The notes beneath the pieces are model-generated. The model had not been told where the DNA came from. It did no database searches and saw only the letters and a program-made list of their open reading frames with translations. Position numbers and translations under genes: made by a program. Positions 9,837 to 19,357 of a DNA stretch of 64,000 bases are shown here, piece after piece. Origin of the DNA: Synechococcus sp. KORDI-52 (GTDB taxonomy: Bacteria > Cyanobacteriota > Cyanobacteriia > PCC-6307 > Cyanobiaceae); contig NZ_CP006271.1 in assembly GCF_000737595.1 (NCBI RefSeq), forward strand, positions 434,001-498,000, written 5' to 3'. The number at the start of each line of letters is the position of its first letter. Within the stretch, counting starts at the first letter, position 1.

Positions 9837-10963
9837 CCCTTCTGACCGAACAAACGAGCGAACAGACCGCTGTTGTGATGGTGGTGCTGCTTGCCGCGAG
9901 CGGAATGATGACCCGCCAGCTGTTCAAGGAGATCCCGCTCGGTATCACTGAGCCGCTTCGGTAGGTCAACGGTGACCGTTACACGCTGATCACCTCGCGC
10001 CACCGGATTCCCAAGTTTGGGGATGCCCTGGTTCGGCAACGTAAGCAACGTAGCGGGCTGGGTGCCGGAGGGGATGTTCAACTCCTTGGTTCCATCCACG
10101 GTTTCCACTTCGATGGTGTCGCCAAGAATCGCCTGGAGGTAACTGACCTTCACCTCGGAGAGGATGTTGAGGCCATCCCGCTTCAGGCGTGGGTGATTGC
10201 GAACGGTGAGAAAAACATAAAGGTCACCGGACGGGCCTCCACGGGGTCCCGCATTGCCTTCACCCGAGACCCGCAGACGGGTTCCAGTGTCCACCCCGGC
10301 GGGAATGTTGATCCGCAACTTCTTGCGCACCTGCTTGACGCCCTGGCCCCCACAGGAGGCGCAGGGATCGGCAATCACCTGGCCACTCCCACCGCAGGTG
10401 GGACATTCGGCAACCTGGGTAAAGCTGCCGAAGGGAGTCCGCGTGGCACGGCGCACCTGACCAGCACCGCCGCAGGTACCGCAGGTGGTAGGACCACTGC
10501 CCGCCTTGGCACCACTGCCACCGCAAGTGTCACAGGTCTCCAGATGCGGGATCTTGATCTCCTGCTCCTGGCCGAACACCGCCTGATCGAAATCAATCGT
10601 CAGGTCGTAACGAAGATCATCCCCCTGCTGGGGTCCCTGACGCCGCGGCCGACCACCACCTCCGGGTCCACCAAAGCCCTGAAAAAAGGTCTCGAACAGA
10701 TCCGCAAATCCGCCCATGTCCCCCATATCCGGGGCACCGGCCGCGCCTCCGAGGCCGGCTTCACCGAACTGGTCGTAACGGGCGCGGGTCTGGGGATCAC
10801 TCAGCACCTCGTAAGCGCGACCAATTTCCTTGAAACGATCTTCAGCGCCGGGATCTTTATTGATATCGGGGTGGTACTGACGCGCCATACGCCGATAAGC
10901 CCGCTTGAGACTGTCGGGATCCACATCCCGACTGACACCCAGCAGGTCGTAAAAGTCGGCCAT
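9833..10963 (-). CDS. dnaJ: Chaperone protein DnaJ (Hsp40, type I)
   Basis: DnaJ delivers unfolded substrates to DnaK and stimulates its ATPase. The 376-residue protein has the J domain with HPD at 31-33, a Gly/Phe/Pro-rich segment (about 75-115), four CxxCxGxG zinc repeats ([32 protein letters not shown]) and the C-terminal substrate domains. The tail is His-rich. It starts one base inside the grpE stop (TGATG). A dnaK gene lies at the far right of the window. Confidence 0.96.
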   Translation of the reverse strand: MADFYDLLGVSRDVDPDSLKRAYRRMARQYHPDINKDPGAEDRFKEIGRAYEVLSDPQTRARYDQFGEAGLGGAAGAPDMGDMGGFADLFETFFQGFGGPGGGGRPRRQGPQQGDDLRYDLTIDFDQAVFGQEQEIKIPHLETCDTCGGSGAKAGSGPTTCGTCGGAGQVRRATRTPFGSFTQVAECPTCGGSGQVIADPCASCGGQGVKQVRKKLRINIPAGVDTGTRLRVSGEGNAGPRGGPSGDLYVFLTVRNHPRLKRDGLNILSEVKVSYLQAILGDTIEVETVDGTKELNIPSGTQPATLLTLPNQGIPKLGNPVARGDQRVTVTVDLPKRLSDTERDLLEQLAGHHSARGKQHHHHNSGLFARLFGQKG

Positions 10964-11628
10964 CAGGCCTCCTCCTCCATCTGATCCGGTGTGGCTGCAG
11001 CTGACGTTGGGTCGGAAGGGCCGGGCCCCATCGACACCTTCACCATCGCGTGACGCAGCACACGCCCGTCGCGGTGGTAGCCACGCTGGAGCTCCTCACA
11101 CACCACATCCTCAGCAAACTCAACGCTTTCCTCCCTCAGCACCGCCTCATGAAGGTTCGGGTCGAAGTCCTGACCAACCACCTCCATCCGTGCCACCCCC
11201 TGCTGCTTCAACACATCCACCAGTTGCTTGTAGAGACCCTGATAACTGCGATGCAACGCCTGAGCTTCTTCACCTTCGGGATTGAGCTGCTGACGGGCTC
11301 GCTCGAAATTGTCAACGACCGGAAGGATCTCGGTGAGGGTCGAACAGACCAACTGCTGACGCATGTCGTCCTGATCGCGGCTCTGGCGCTTACGGAAATT
11401 ATCGAAATCCGCAGCAATTCGGACGTACTGGCTGTTGAGCGTCTCATGCTCCTGCTTCAGCGTGTTGAGCTCCTGTTCAAGCTGCTGCATCCGCGCCGCG
11501 GGATCCAAGACTCCGGCTTCCTGGTCGCAAGTGGGTTCTGGAGTATCCGGAGCTGCCTCCGGAGTAGCAGGGGCATCACCGGACACGACGGTCTGATCCT
11601 GCTCTGGAATGGAGGCGTCGCCGCTCAT
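10963..11628 (-). CDS. grpE: Nucleotide exchange factor GrpE
   Basis: GrpE releases ADP from DnaK. The 221-residue protein has an acidic, low-complexity N terminus (about 1-45), a long coiled-coil helix ([19 protein letters not shown] region), and the DFDNFRKRQ and C-terminal beta-domain motifs including FDPNLHEAV. The ATG at 11628 is the first of a probable four-gene heat-shock operon. The 90 bases to the divergent pilB must hold both promoters. No CIRCE-type inverted repeat is apparent there. Confidence 0.95.
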   Translation of the reverse strand: MSGDASIPEQDQTVVSGDAPATPEAAPDTPEPTCDQEAGVLDPAARMQQLEQELNTLKQEHETLNSQYVRIAADFDNFRKRQSRDQDDMRQQLVCSTLTEILPVVDNFERARQQLNPEGEEAQALHRSYQGLYKQLVDVLKQQGVARMEVVGQDFDPNLHEAVLREESVEFAEDVVCEELQRGYHRDGRVLRHAMVKVSMGPGPSDPTSAAATPDQMEEEA

Positions 11629-11718
11629 GCTGACCGCTCAGTGTTTGCTGCCTATACATGTTGAAGGTCAACGCTCACCTCCCACAAGCTGCGGAAGCCC
11701 GCACCTCGATCTCAACCC

Positions 11719-13584
11719 ATGACCCTGACGCTGCCAACGCCTGATGCCGACGACACGGCGCGGCAACGTTTTGCCCTTGAACTGCTGCTGCAACAGCCTG
11801 TGCCGGGGCCGGAACAGCTGCTTAACAGTCGACACCTGCTGCAAGACGCCCTTCAGGACGTGCGTCCAGATCAATGGCGGATGCTCCAGGCCATGCCGAT
11901 CTCGATTGGTGCTGATCACCTCGACATCGCCGTCCCCAGTCAGTGGCGCAATCAGGAATGGCAACGCCTGATTGATCAACTGCCGGAACAACAACGCACG
12001 ATCCGACTTCATCCAGCAATCGAAGCGGATCTCCAGCAGGTTTTGCACACCGAAGCCACAAAAGCTGACGAGCCCAAAACAGATCAAACCACGCAATCAT
12101 CAAGCGATTCCATCAGCTCTCCTTTAGAAGACGTTGACGAACCTGAAACCACATTTCAGCCATTCTCCGAATCCTTCCTACAGGATTTCAGTCCTTTTGA
12201 AGCACTTGGAGAAACTGTTGAAGATGCTCAACTGACTCAGGACGCCATTGACCTGGAGACCAGTCTCAAGGATGCAGAAGCATCTCCGGTGGTGATGCTG
12301 GTGGACCGAATTCTGCTGCAAGCGATGTCCGTCAATGCAAGCGATATCCACGTGGAACCTCAACAAAAAGGGCTGCGTCTGCGATTTCGTCAGGACGGCG
12401 TACTCCAGCAGTACATCGAACCACTGCCGAGTCGTCTTGTTCCGGCAGTGACATCTCGATTCAAGATTCTTGCGGACTTAGACATCGCTGAGCGTCGTCA
12501 AGCCCAAGACGGCCGTATTCGACGCAGGTTCCGCGACAGGGTGATTGACTTCCGCGTCAACACGCTCCCCAGTCGCTTTGGTGAGAAAGTCTGTTTGCGA
12601 CTGCTTGACAGTGGCGCGACCCAATTGGGCCTGGACAAATTGGTCAGCGAAGCCGAAGCCTTGTCGCTCGTCAGGGATCTGGGTTCGAAACCCTTCGGAA
12701 TGATTTTGGTCACCGGGCCGACGGGCTCAGGCAAATCCACCACCCTTTACTCCTTGCTTGCCGAACGCAACGACCCCGGCGTCAATATCTCCACAGTGGA
12801 AGACCCGATTGAATACACCCTTCCCGGCATCACCCAATGCCAGGTCAATCGGGACAAGGGCTTCGACTTTCCAACAGCACTAAGGGCCTTCATGCGCCAG
12901 GACCCTGACGTTCTTCTGGTGGGAGAAACCCGTGACCTGGAAACCGCGAAAACGGCCATCGAGGCAGCCCTCACAGGTCATCTGGTGCTCAGCACCCTGC
13001 ACGCCAATGATGCGCCCAGCACCATTGCCCGCCTCGACGAAATGGGCGTGGAGCCGTTCATGGTGGCGGCATCTCTCATCGGAATCATTTCCCAACGGCT
13101 GGTACGCAGGGTCTGCTCCCACTGCCGCGAGCCCTACAAGCCGGATGAACGGGAACTGGGCCGCTTCGGTCTGATGGCAAGTCGGGAGGCGGATATCACG
13201 TTCTACCGAGCGCATCGCGCGCGCCAAGACGAATCAGTGTGCACCCATTGCCAAGGAAGTGGTTACAAAGGTCGTGTCGGCATCTACGAGGTGCTGCGGA
13301 TCACCGATGAGATATCTGCAGCCATTTCCAAGCGAGCCAGCACCGATGAAATCCGACAGCTCGCACTGCAATCGGGAATGATGACGCTCCTGGGATACAG
13401 CCTGGAACTCGTGCGTCAAGGCGAAACGACCCTCGAAGAAGTGGGGCGCATGGTCTTAACAGATTCCGGACTGGAGTCCGAGCGCAGAGCGCGTTCCCTT
13501 AGCACAATGACCTGTAAAGGGTGCGGAGCCGGTCTCCATGAGACCTGGCTTGAGTGTCCTTACTGCCTGACGCCACGACACTGA
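11719..13584 (+). CDS. pilB: Type IV pilus assembly ATPase PilB (GspE family)
   Basis: This ATPase powers pilus extension or DNA-uptake pseudopilus assembly at the inner membrane. The 621-residue protein has an N-terminal domain and acidic linker (about 115-185), Walker A GPTGSGKST (333-341), Asp/His boxes, Walker B DPDVLLVGETRD, and zinc-site CxxC pairs CSHC and CTHC. Unusually, it ends in a further CxxC...CxxC ribbon (CKGC and CPYC) after residue 595. It is the first gene of pilB-pilT-pilC, with 10 bases before pilT. The GspE name is an equally valid family label. Confidence 0.93.
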   Translation: MTLTLPTPDADDTARQRFALELLLQQPVPGPEQLLNSRHLLQDALQDVRPDQWRMLQAMPISIGADHLDIAVPSQWRNQEWQRLIDQLPEQQRTIRLHPAIEADLQQVLHTEATKADEPKTDQTTQSSSDSISSPLEDVDEPETTFQPFSESFLQDFSPFEALGETVEDAQLTQDAIDLETSLKDAEASPVVMLVDRILLQAMSVNASDIHVEPQQKGLRLRFRQDGVLQQYIEPLPSRLVPAVTSRFKILADLDIAERRQAQDGRIRRRFRDRVIDFRVNTLPSRFGEKVCLRLLDSGATQLGLDKLVSEAEALSLVRDLGSKPFGMILVTGPTGSGKSTTLYSLLAERNDPGVNISTVEDPIEYTLPGITQCQVNRDKGFDFPTALRAFMRQDPDVLLVGETRDLETAKTAIEAALTGHLVLSTLHANDAPSTIARLDEMGVEPFMVAASLIGIISQRLVRRVCSHCREPYKPDERELGRFGLMASREADITFYRAHRARQDESVCTHCQGSGYKGRVGIYEVLRITDEISAAISKRASTDEIRQLALQSGMMTLLGYSLELVRQGETTLEEVGRMVLTDSGLESERRARSLSTMTCKGCGAGLHETWLECPYCLTPRH

Positions 13585-13594
13585 GGAGCCGGTC

Positions 13595-14671
13595 ATGGAC
13601 CTGATGATCGAAGACCTGATGGAACAACTGGTGAAGGGTGGCGGAAGCGATCTGCATCTGGCAACCGGACACGCACCCTACGGCCGCTTCAGCGGGGAAC
13701 TGAAACCGATGCTTGAGAAGAAGCTCGATCCGGAGACGTGCAACAAATTAATCTTCTCTTTGTTGAACAACAGCCAACGAAAAACTCTTGAACAGACCTG
13801 GGAGCTGGACTGCGCCTATGGACTCAAAGGAGTAGCACGTTTCCGCATCAATGTGTATCGCCAGAGAGGAACTTATGCAGCATGCTTGCGCGCCCTGGGC
13901 AACAATATACCGACGATTCAACAACTTAATCTACCAGAAGTTGCCATTAAGATCAGCAACAAACCGCGTGGACTGGTTCTGATCACAGGACCGACAGGCT
14001 CAGGCAAGACAACAACATTAGCAGCACTGATTAATCACATCAATCACACCCGCAATGAACACATTCTAACCATTGAAGACCCAATCGAATTTACATACAG
14101 AAACGAGAAAAATCTGATTCACCAACGCCAGGTCAACGACGACACCCGCAGTTTCGCCAATGCATTGCGAGCTGCTTTACGGGAGGATCCAGATGTCATT
14201 CTCGTGGGGGAAATGCGGGATCTGGAAACGATTCAATTGGCCGTCAGCGCTGCCGAGACGGGACACCTCGTCTTCGGAACCTTGCACACCAGCTCAGCCG
14301 CCCAGACTGTAGATCGAATGGTTGATGCCTTTCCACCGGACCAACAGTCGCAGATCCGGGTGCAGCTCTCCGGCAGTTTGACAGCTGTCTTCTCCCAAAC
14401 CCTCTGCAAACGTCAGAACCCAAGGGAGGACCAGTTCGGTCGTGTGATGGCGCAGGAAATCATGATCAACACGCCTGCCACCGCCAATCTGATTCGGGAA
14501 GGAAAAACAGCACAACTGTATTCATGCATTCAGACGGGCGCAGAGCAGGGCATGCAGACACTGGAGAGAGCCTTGGCCAACTTGGTGTTGAGCGGAGATG
14601 TGTCCGATGCCGAGGCCGTCGCCAAGGCCAGCAAACCGGAAGAATTGCAAAGGCTTCTGACAGTTTCTTAA
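13595..14671 (+). CDS. pilT: Twitching motility/pilus retraction ATPase PilT
   Basis: PilT depolymerises pili, driving retraction for twitching or DNA uptake. The 358-residue protein has the PAS-like N-terminal domain, Walker A GPTGSGKTTT (132-141), Walker B DPDVILVGEMRD, the HTSSA His box and the retraction-specific region TPATANLIREGK, which corresponds to the AIRNLIRE motif. It is located between pilB and pilC, which supports a functional pilus locus. Major pilins are not in the window. Confidence 0.95.
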   Translation: MDLMIEDLMEQLVKGGGSDLHLATGHAPYGRFSGELKPMLEKKLDPETCNKLIFSLLNNSQRKTLEQTWELDCAYGLKGVARFRINVYRQRGTYAACLRALGNNIPTIQQLNLPEVAIKISNKPRGLVLITGPTGSGKTTTLAALINHINHTRNEHILTIEDPIEFTYRNEKNLIHQRQVNDDTRSFANALRAALREDPDVILVGEMRDLETIQLAVSAAETGHLVFGTLHTSSAAQTVDRMVDAFPPDQQSQIRVQLSGSLTAVFSQTLCKRQNPREDQFGRVMAQEIMINTPATANLIREGKTAQLYSCIQTGAEQGMQTLERALANLVLSGDVSDAEAVAKASKPEELQRLLTVS

Positions 14672-14703
14672 GCCAAGGCCGGCGCTAAGAGTTAAAAACA
14701 ACC

Positions 14704-15960
14704 ATGGCTGATTTCCTAGCGACCTATCCCAGTCCCGCAGGACAGGTGCGAACGGTAACCATCAAGGCAGCCAACCTTACGGAAGCCAGAAAACTGCTAC
14801 GCAGGCGGGGCATTCGGGCTGAAAACCTTCGTCCAGTCGCCCCTGGAAACACCAAGAACGCCACAACGGATCGATCTGCAAAACGTGGTTTCGGTGCAAT
14901 TGAGATCAAACTTTTTGAGAGAGCACCGGGCGTCAAAGAAAAGGCGGTTTTTGCCAACAAACTGGCGGCTCTGATCAATGCAGGCGTCCCGATCGTGCGC
15001 AGCCTGGATCTGATGGCGAGGCAGCAAAAACTGCCTATGTTCAAACGCGCACTCAACAAAGTGAGCCTCGACGTCAATGAGGGTATTGCGTTGGGGACAG
15101 CCCTGCGTCAGTGGCCAAAAGTTTTTGACAATCTAAGCGTTGCCATGGTGGAAGCCGGAGAAGCCGGTGGCGTTCTGGATGAGACCCTTGGACGGTTAGC
15201 CAAACTGCTCGAGGACAATGCCAAACTTAAAAATCAAATCAAAGGAGCACTTGCCTACCCAGTAATTGTGCTTGTCATTGCCATCCTTGTTTTTTTTGGG
15301 ATGACCATTTTTTTGATCCCTGTTTTTGCTGAAATCTTCGAAGATTTGGGGGCTGAGCTACCAGTTTTTACACAAATTCTCATTGATTTAAGTTCACTTT
15401 TGCGAAGCAGCTTTTCGCTATACGCGATAGCAATAATTATATTATCGTTATGGATGCTAAAACGCTTTTACGCGACTCACAAAGGCAGACGAGCAGTTGA
15501 TCTGCTGATCTTAAAAATGCCACTCTTCGGCGATTTAATTTTGTTAGCAGCAACAGCTCAATACTGCCGGATCTTCAGTTCCTTAACCAGAGCTGGGGTA
15601 CCCATCCTTCTTTCCATGGAGATCTCGAGCGAAACTGCAGGCAATTCAATCATCTCCGATGCCATTGATGCATCCAGAGAGATGGTTCAAGAAGGTGTAC
15701 TCCTAAGTGATGCTCTCATTCGCCAAAAAGTTCTACCAGACATGGCCCTAGAGATGCTAGCGATTGGCGAAGAATCAGGGGAAATGGACAAAATGCTCGG
15801 CAAAGTCGCTGACTTCTACGAAGACGAGGTAAGCACCACAACAAAAGCCCTGACATCGCTACTCGAGCCAATCATGATTGTGCTCGTTGGCGGCATTGTG
15901 GGGTCAATTCTGGTGGCGATGTACCTGCCGATGTTCAGCGTGTTTAGTGAGATCTCTTGA
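14704..15960 (+). CDS. pilC: Type IV pilus inner-membrane platform protein PilC
   Basis: The 418-residue protein belongs to the GspF/PilC family, the inner-membrane platform that couples PilB/PilT to pilin assembly. Two repeated cytoplasmic helical domains (about 75-180 and 280-385) carry the GVPIVRSLDLM and GVPILLSMEIS family repeats. Transmembrane segments sit near 175-215, 225-250 and 380-410. The central stretch around 15.25-15.55 kb is visibly more AT-rich than its neighbours, as expected for membrane helices. Its end overlaps the end of the convergent flavoprotein gene by 17 bases. Confidence 0.94.
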   Translation: MADFLATYPSPAGQVRTVTIKAANLTEARKLLRRRGIRAENLRPVAPGNTKNATTDRSAKRGFGAIEIKLFERAPGVKEKAVFANKLAALINAGVPIVRSLDLMARQQKLPMFKRALNKVSLDVNEGIALGTALRQWPKVFDNLSVAMVEAGEAGGVLDETLGRLAKLLEDNAKLKNQIKGALAYPVIVLVIAILVFFGMTIFLIPVFAEIFEDLGAELPVFTQILIDLSSLLRSSFSLYAIAIIILSLWMLKRFYATHKGRRAVDLLILKMPLFGDLILLAATAQYCRIFSSLTRAGVPILLSMEISSETAGNSIISDAIDASREMVQEGVLLSDALIRQKVLPDMALEMLAIGEESGEMDKMLGKVADFYEDEVSTTTKALTSLLEPIMIVLVGGIVGSILVAMYLPMFSVFSEIS

Positions 15961-17245
15961 AGATTGCTGCGACGGCACGACCTGCTGACCAACCGCCGCT
16001 CCAGCAAGCCTGGAAGTTGAAACCGCCGGTCACCCCATCCACATCCAACAGTTCACCGGCCAGGTAAAGACCGGGACATTGGCGGCTCTCCATTGTGGCC
16101 AGGTTGACCTCCCCCAAAGCGACACCACCAGCGGTGACGAACTCCTCCCCGAACGGCCCCCGTCCCTGGATCGACAAACTCTGCCCGCAGAGCAGCTCCA
16201 CCAATTGACGCTCCGCCTTCGCCGGCAGGTCCGCCCAACGGCGCTCAGCCTCAACTCCGGCCATGGTCAAGAAGGCTTGCCACAACCGCCGTGGCAAATG
16301 CTCGCAGGGGTTGGCCGCTGAAAGGGTTCGCCGCGCCTGCTCCCGCCGCCATTGATGCAGCCGCTGCTCCATCCCTTGACGGCCCTGGCCTGCACTCCAA
16401 TCCACTTTCAGCTCACCCTGGTAACGGCTCTGATGCAAGGCCCTGGCCGCAAAGGCCGAGAGGCGCAGCGTGGCCGGACCACTCAGACCGCGGTGGGTGA
16501 TCAGCACCCGCCCGGTCTGGCGAAAACGCTGGTTGCCCAGCTTCAGATCCAAGCCCACATCATCGACGGCGATGCCACTGCAGTCCGTCAGGGCCGGAGC
16601 CTGCAGCGTGAGGCTGAACAGCGACGGCACAGGCGGCACCACCCGATGACCCAGGGATTGCGCCAGTTTCCTGCCACTGGGATGTCCCCCCGTGGCCAGC
16701 ATCACGCAGCGCCCATGCAAAGGCCCCAGACCGCGGCCCTCGAGCACAAACCCCCCCTCGGGGTGAACTCGCACCTGCTGGACCATGGCCTTAGTGCGCA
16801 GCTGGACACCCGATGCCTTTGCCGCCTTCTGCAGGCACTGAATCACAGCCTCAGAACGGTTCTGCTGCGGAAACATCCGTCCATCGGGTTCCTCCACCAG
16901 CGTGAGCCCATGCTCGTCAAACCAGGCGATCGCATCGCCGCAGGCGAAGCGACTGAAGGGCCCCCGCAAGGGTCGACTGCCGCGGGGGTAATGGGTGGCC
17001 AGTTCACGAGGGTCCCAGCAGGCATGGGTCACATTGCAGCGACCGCCACCGCTGATGCGCACCTTCTGGAGAGGCTCGGGGGTCCCTTCCAGCAGCAGCA
17101 CCTGCCGAACCCCCTGCTCGGCTGCGGTGATCGCCGCCATATACCCAGCAGGACCACCGCCAACAACGATCAAATCAAGCGGGCTGGAAGCGGAGGGCGA
17201 CACCGTTGTTGCAGTAGCGCTTGCCGGTGGGTCGCGGTCCGTCAT
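15944..17245 (-). CDS. HI0933/BaiN-like FAD-dependent oxidoreductase
   Basis: This flavoprotein of about 433 residues has an N-terminal FAD-binding VVGGGPAGYMAA motif, the family-specific ISGGGRCNVTH signature near residue 65, and the C-terminal TAGGVALGEV...YLAGE...DGVTGGFNFQ block that closes the FAD site. It matches the HI0933/YhiN/BaiN family, whose physiological substrate is generally unknown. The likely ATG at 17245 overlaps the 3' end of msrB by 71 bases, so the first 25 or so residues are uncertain and a later TTG near the Rossmann motif is possible. Confidence 0.88.
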   Translation of the reverse strand: MTDRDPPASATATTVSPSASSPLDLIVVGGGPAGYMAAITAAEQGVRQVLLLEGTPEPLQKVRISGGGRCNVTHACWDPRELATHYPRGSRPLRGPFSRFACGDAIAWFDEHGLTLVEEPDGRMFPQQNRSEAVIQCLQKAAKASGVQLRTKAMVQQVRVHPEGGFVLEGRGLGPLHGRCVMLATGGHPSGRKLAQSLGHRVVPPVPSLFSLTLQAPALTDCSGIAVDDVGLDLKLGNQRFRQTGRVLITHRGLSGPATLRLSAFAARALHQSRYQGELKVDWSAGQGRQGMEQRLHQWRREQARRTLSAANPCEHLPRRLWQAFLTMAGVEAERRWADLPAKAERQLVELLCGQSLSIQGRGPFGEEFVTAGGVALGEVNLATMESRQCPGLYLAGELLDVDGVTGGFNFQACWSGGWSAGRAVAAIFKRSH

Positions 17246-17678
17246 TGAACACGTGGCCCTGGTGCCCACCACAACGACTGCAGTGGTATTCCGTACGCGG
17301 CAGGATCAGTTTGAAATCTACTTTCGTGGCGATGGCCCCATCCAGGGGCTGCCAGAAGCTGGGCCAGCCGGTGCCGCTGTCGAACTTGGCCTCCGACGAA
17401 AACAACGGCGCATCACAGCCTGCGCAGTGGTACGTACCTGAACGCTTCTCAGCATTGAGCGGACTGGTGAACGGGCGTTCGGTCCCCTCATTACGCAACA
17501 CGTCATAGGCCTGGGAAGACAACCGCTCACGCCACTGGTCGGCATTGAGATCCCATGAGGGATCACCAGCTTTCGACGCCGCCACCACAGCCTGAGGTCT
17601 CCAAAGACTTCCAAAAACCCCTGCCATGGCCGCCAAAAGCAGCGATCGTCGGGACAGAACAGCGGCACTCAGGCTCAT
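17175..17678 (-). CDS. msrB: Peptide-methionine (R)-S-oxide reductase with export signal
   Basis: MsrB repairs R-methionine sulfoxide. The 167-residue protein has zinc CxxC pairs (CAGC and CSRC), the GTGWPSFW motif and the catalytic cysteine in RYCNNG. The N terminus SRRSLLLAAMAG followed by a hydrophobic stretch and an Ala-rich cleavage region resembles a twin-arginine signal, suggesting action in the periplasm or thylakoid lumen. I chose the ATG at 17678; an in-frame ATG at 17738 would run into the divergent dusA. The two genes share a 40-base divergent gap. Confidence 0.93.
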   Translation of the reverse strand: MSLSAAVLSRRSLLLAAMAGVFGSLWRPQAVVAASKAGDPSWDLNADQWRERLSSQAYDVLRNEGTERPFTSPLNAEKRSGTYHCAGCDAPLFSSEAKFDSGTGWPSFWQPLDGAIATKVDFKLILPRTEYHCSRCGGHQGHVFNDGPRPTGKRYCNNGVALRFQPA

Positions 17679-17718
17679 TGATGCTGACGCAGGTATCACG
17701 GCCGGTTCTAATGGATTG

Positions 17719-18714
17719 ATGACCGCTGCAGGATCCACCGCTGCCTACCGCTTCAGTGTGGCTCCGATGCTGGATTGCACCGACCGCCATTTCCGAGTGC
17801 TAATGCGGCAGATCAGCCGCAGGGCCCTGCTCTACAGCGAAATGGTGGTAGCCCAGGCGCTGCATCACAGCAAGCGACGCAGCAAACTCCTGGATTTCGA
17901 TCCTGTAGAACATCCCATCGCCCTGCAGGTGGGGGGGGACGATCCAGCCCTGCTGGCCGAGGCGGCACGACTGGCGCAGGACTGGGGCTACGACGAGATC
18001 AACCTCAATGTGGGGTGCCCGAGCCAGAAGGTTCAAGCCGGCAATTTCGGAGCCTGCCTTATGGCAGAGCCAGATCTGGTCGCCCGCTGCGTGGAAGCCA
18101 TGGCGGACGCAGGGGGACTCCCCGTGACCGTGAAGCATCGAATCGGCATTGACGATCTCGACAGCGATGCGCTGCTGACGAACTTCGTGGATCGGTTAGC
18201 ACTGGCGGGGGCCAGCCGCTTCTCGGTTCATGCCCGTAAGGCCTGGCTGGAGGGCCTGGATCCCAAGCAGAACAGGACAATTCCTCCGCTGCAGCACGAG
18301 CGCGTGGTGGCCCTCAAACAGCGCCGGCCCGATCTGGTGATTGAACTCAACGGAGGGCTGGAATCCCCTGAAGACTGCCTTCAGGCGCTGGAGGGGTGCG
18401 ATGGCGCCATGGTGGGGCGGGCGGCCTACAACCATCCCTTGCGCTGGACCAGCGTCGATGCCTTGATTTTCGGGGAGGAATCACGCCAGATTCTGGCTTC
18501 AGACGTGGTGGACGGGCTGCTTCCCCATGCGGCCGCTCATCTGGAGCGAGGGGGACGGCTGTGGGAGCTCTGCCGTCACCTGGTGCAACTCGTGGAAGGC
18601 GTTCGCGGTGCGCGTCACTGGCGCCGGGAGCTGGGGGAGAAAGCCCAGCGCCCAGGGGCCGACCTGAAAGTCTTGGTCCAAGCCGGGCAGCAGCTCAAGG
18701 ACGCAGGACTCTGA
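17719..18714 (+). CDS. dusA: tRNA-dihydrouridine synthase, DusA type
   Basis: This is an FMN-dependent reductase that makes dihydrouridine in tRNA D-loops (positions 20/20a for DusA). The 331-residue protein has VAPMLDCTDRHFR, the catalytic NLNVGCPSQKVQ with its cysteine, VTVKHRIGID and the FMN phosphate-binding ELNGG and GAMVGRAAY motifs. The H-x-R-K pattern (VHARKAWL) and the motif spellings fit DusA better than DusB. The ATG at 17719 is chosen because upstream codons overlap msrB. It ends 14 bases before the stop of the convergent RRM gene. Confidence 0.93.
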   Translation: MTAAGSTAAYRFSVAPMLDCTDRHFRVLMRQISRRALLYSEMVVAQALHHSKRRSKLLDFDPVEHPIALQVGGDDPALLAEAARLAQDWGYDEINLNVGCPSQKVQAGNFGACLMAEPDLVARCVEAMADAGGLPVTVKHRIGIDDLDSDALLTNFVDRLALAGASRFSVHARKAWLEGLDPKQNRTIPPLQHERVVALKQRRPDLVIELNGGLESPEDCLQALEGCDGAMVGRAAYNHPLRWTSVDALIFGEESRQILASDVVDGLLPHAAAHLERGGRLWELCRHLVQLVEGVRGARHWRRELGEKAQRPGADLKVLVQAGQQLKDAGL

Positions 18715-18727
18715 TCAACGGCTGAGG

Positions 18728-19231
18728 TCAGCCCTCAGCTCCGCCGTAACCGGAGTAGTCATCGCCACCACCACTGGACGATCCACGGCGACGACGGCTG
18801 CGCCCTTCGTCGTAGGCGTTTCCCTCACCAGCATTATCGCGGGCGCCGTAGCTGCGGTCTTCCCAGCCCCGTGCACCGGAGGGACGATCACCACCGCCGC
18901 CGTAGCCGCCACCGCGATAACCACCGCCACCGCCGTAGCCACCACCGCCGCCACCGCCATAACCGCCGCCGCCACGGCGGGGGGCACTACCACGGGGCTC
19001 CGCTTTATTGATCCGCAGAGGACGGCCCATCAGTTCTGCACCCTGCAGCCCCTCAATCGCTGCCTCTTCGATGGACTCATCGGCCATCTCAATGAAGGCA
19101 AAACCTCGCTTGCGGCCTGTGTCCCGCTCGAGGGGCAGCGCGCAATTGGTCACTTCACCGAACTGGGCAAACAGTTCGATCACATCTTCCTGCTCAGCGC
19201 GGAAGGGGAGGTTGCCGACAAAAATGCTCAC
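18728..19231 (-). CDS. Glycine-rich RRM RNA-binding protein
   Basis: A single RNA-recognition motif (residues 1-82) shows RNP2 IFVGNLPF and RNP1 KRGFAFIEM. It is followed by a Gly/Tyr/Arg-rich tail of about 80 residues with GGGGYGGG repeats. This is the cyanobacterial Rbp family, often cold- or stress-induced and related to plant glycine-rich RNA-binding proteins. The start is GTG at 19231. The repeat tail is encoded by CCGCC-type repeats at about 18.87-18.98 kb that could vary by slippage. It is a single gene with a 126-base upstream gap to argH. Confidence 0.92.
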   Translation of the reverse strand: MSIFVGNLPFRAEQEDVIELFAQFGEVTNCALPLERDTGRKRGFAFIEMADESIEEAAIEGLQGAELMGRPLRINKAEPRGSAPRRGGGGYGGGGGGGYGGGGGYRGGGYGGGGDRPSGARGWEDRSYGARDNAGEGNAYDEGRSRRRRGSSSGGGDDYSGYGGAEG

Positions 19232-19357
19232 GTTTTGCGTGGACCGGGTACGAAACAGTGGACCGATGAGGCCTTGAACATTGCCATCGGGCCATGACTC
19301 CGGAACGAAGTGACATACCTCTGGCTGATCAAGCGTAGACCCGTTTATGGGTGAGAG

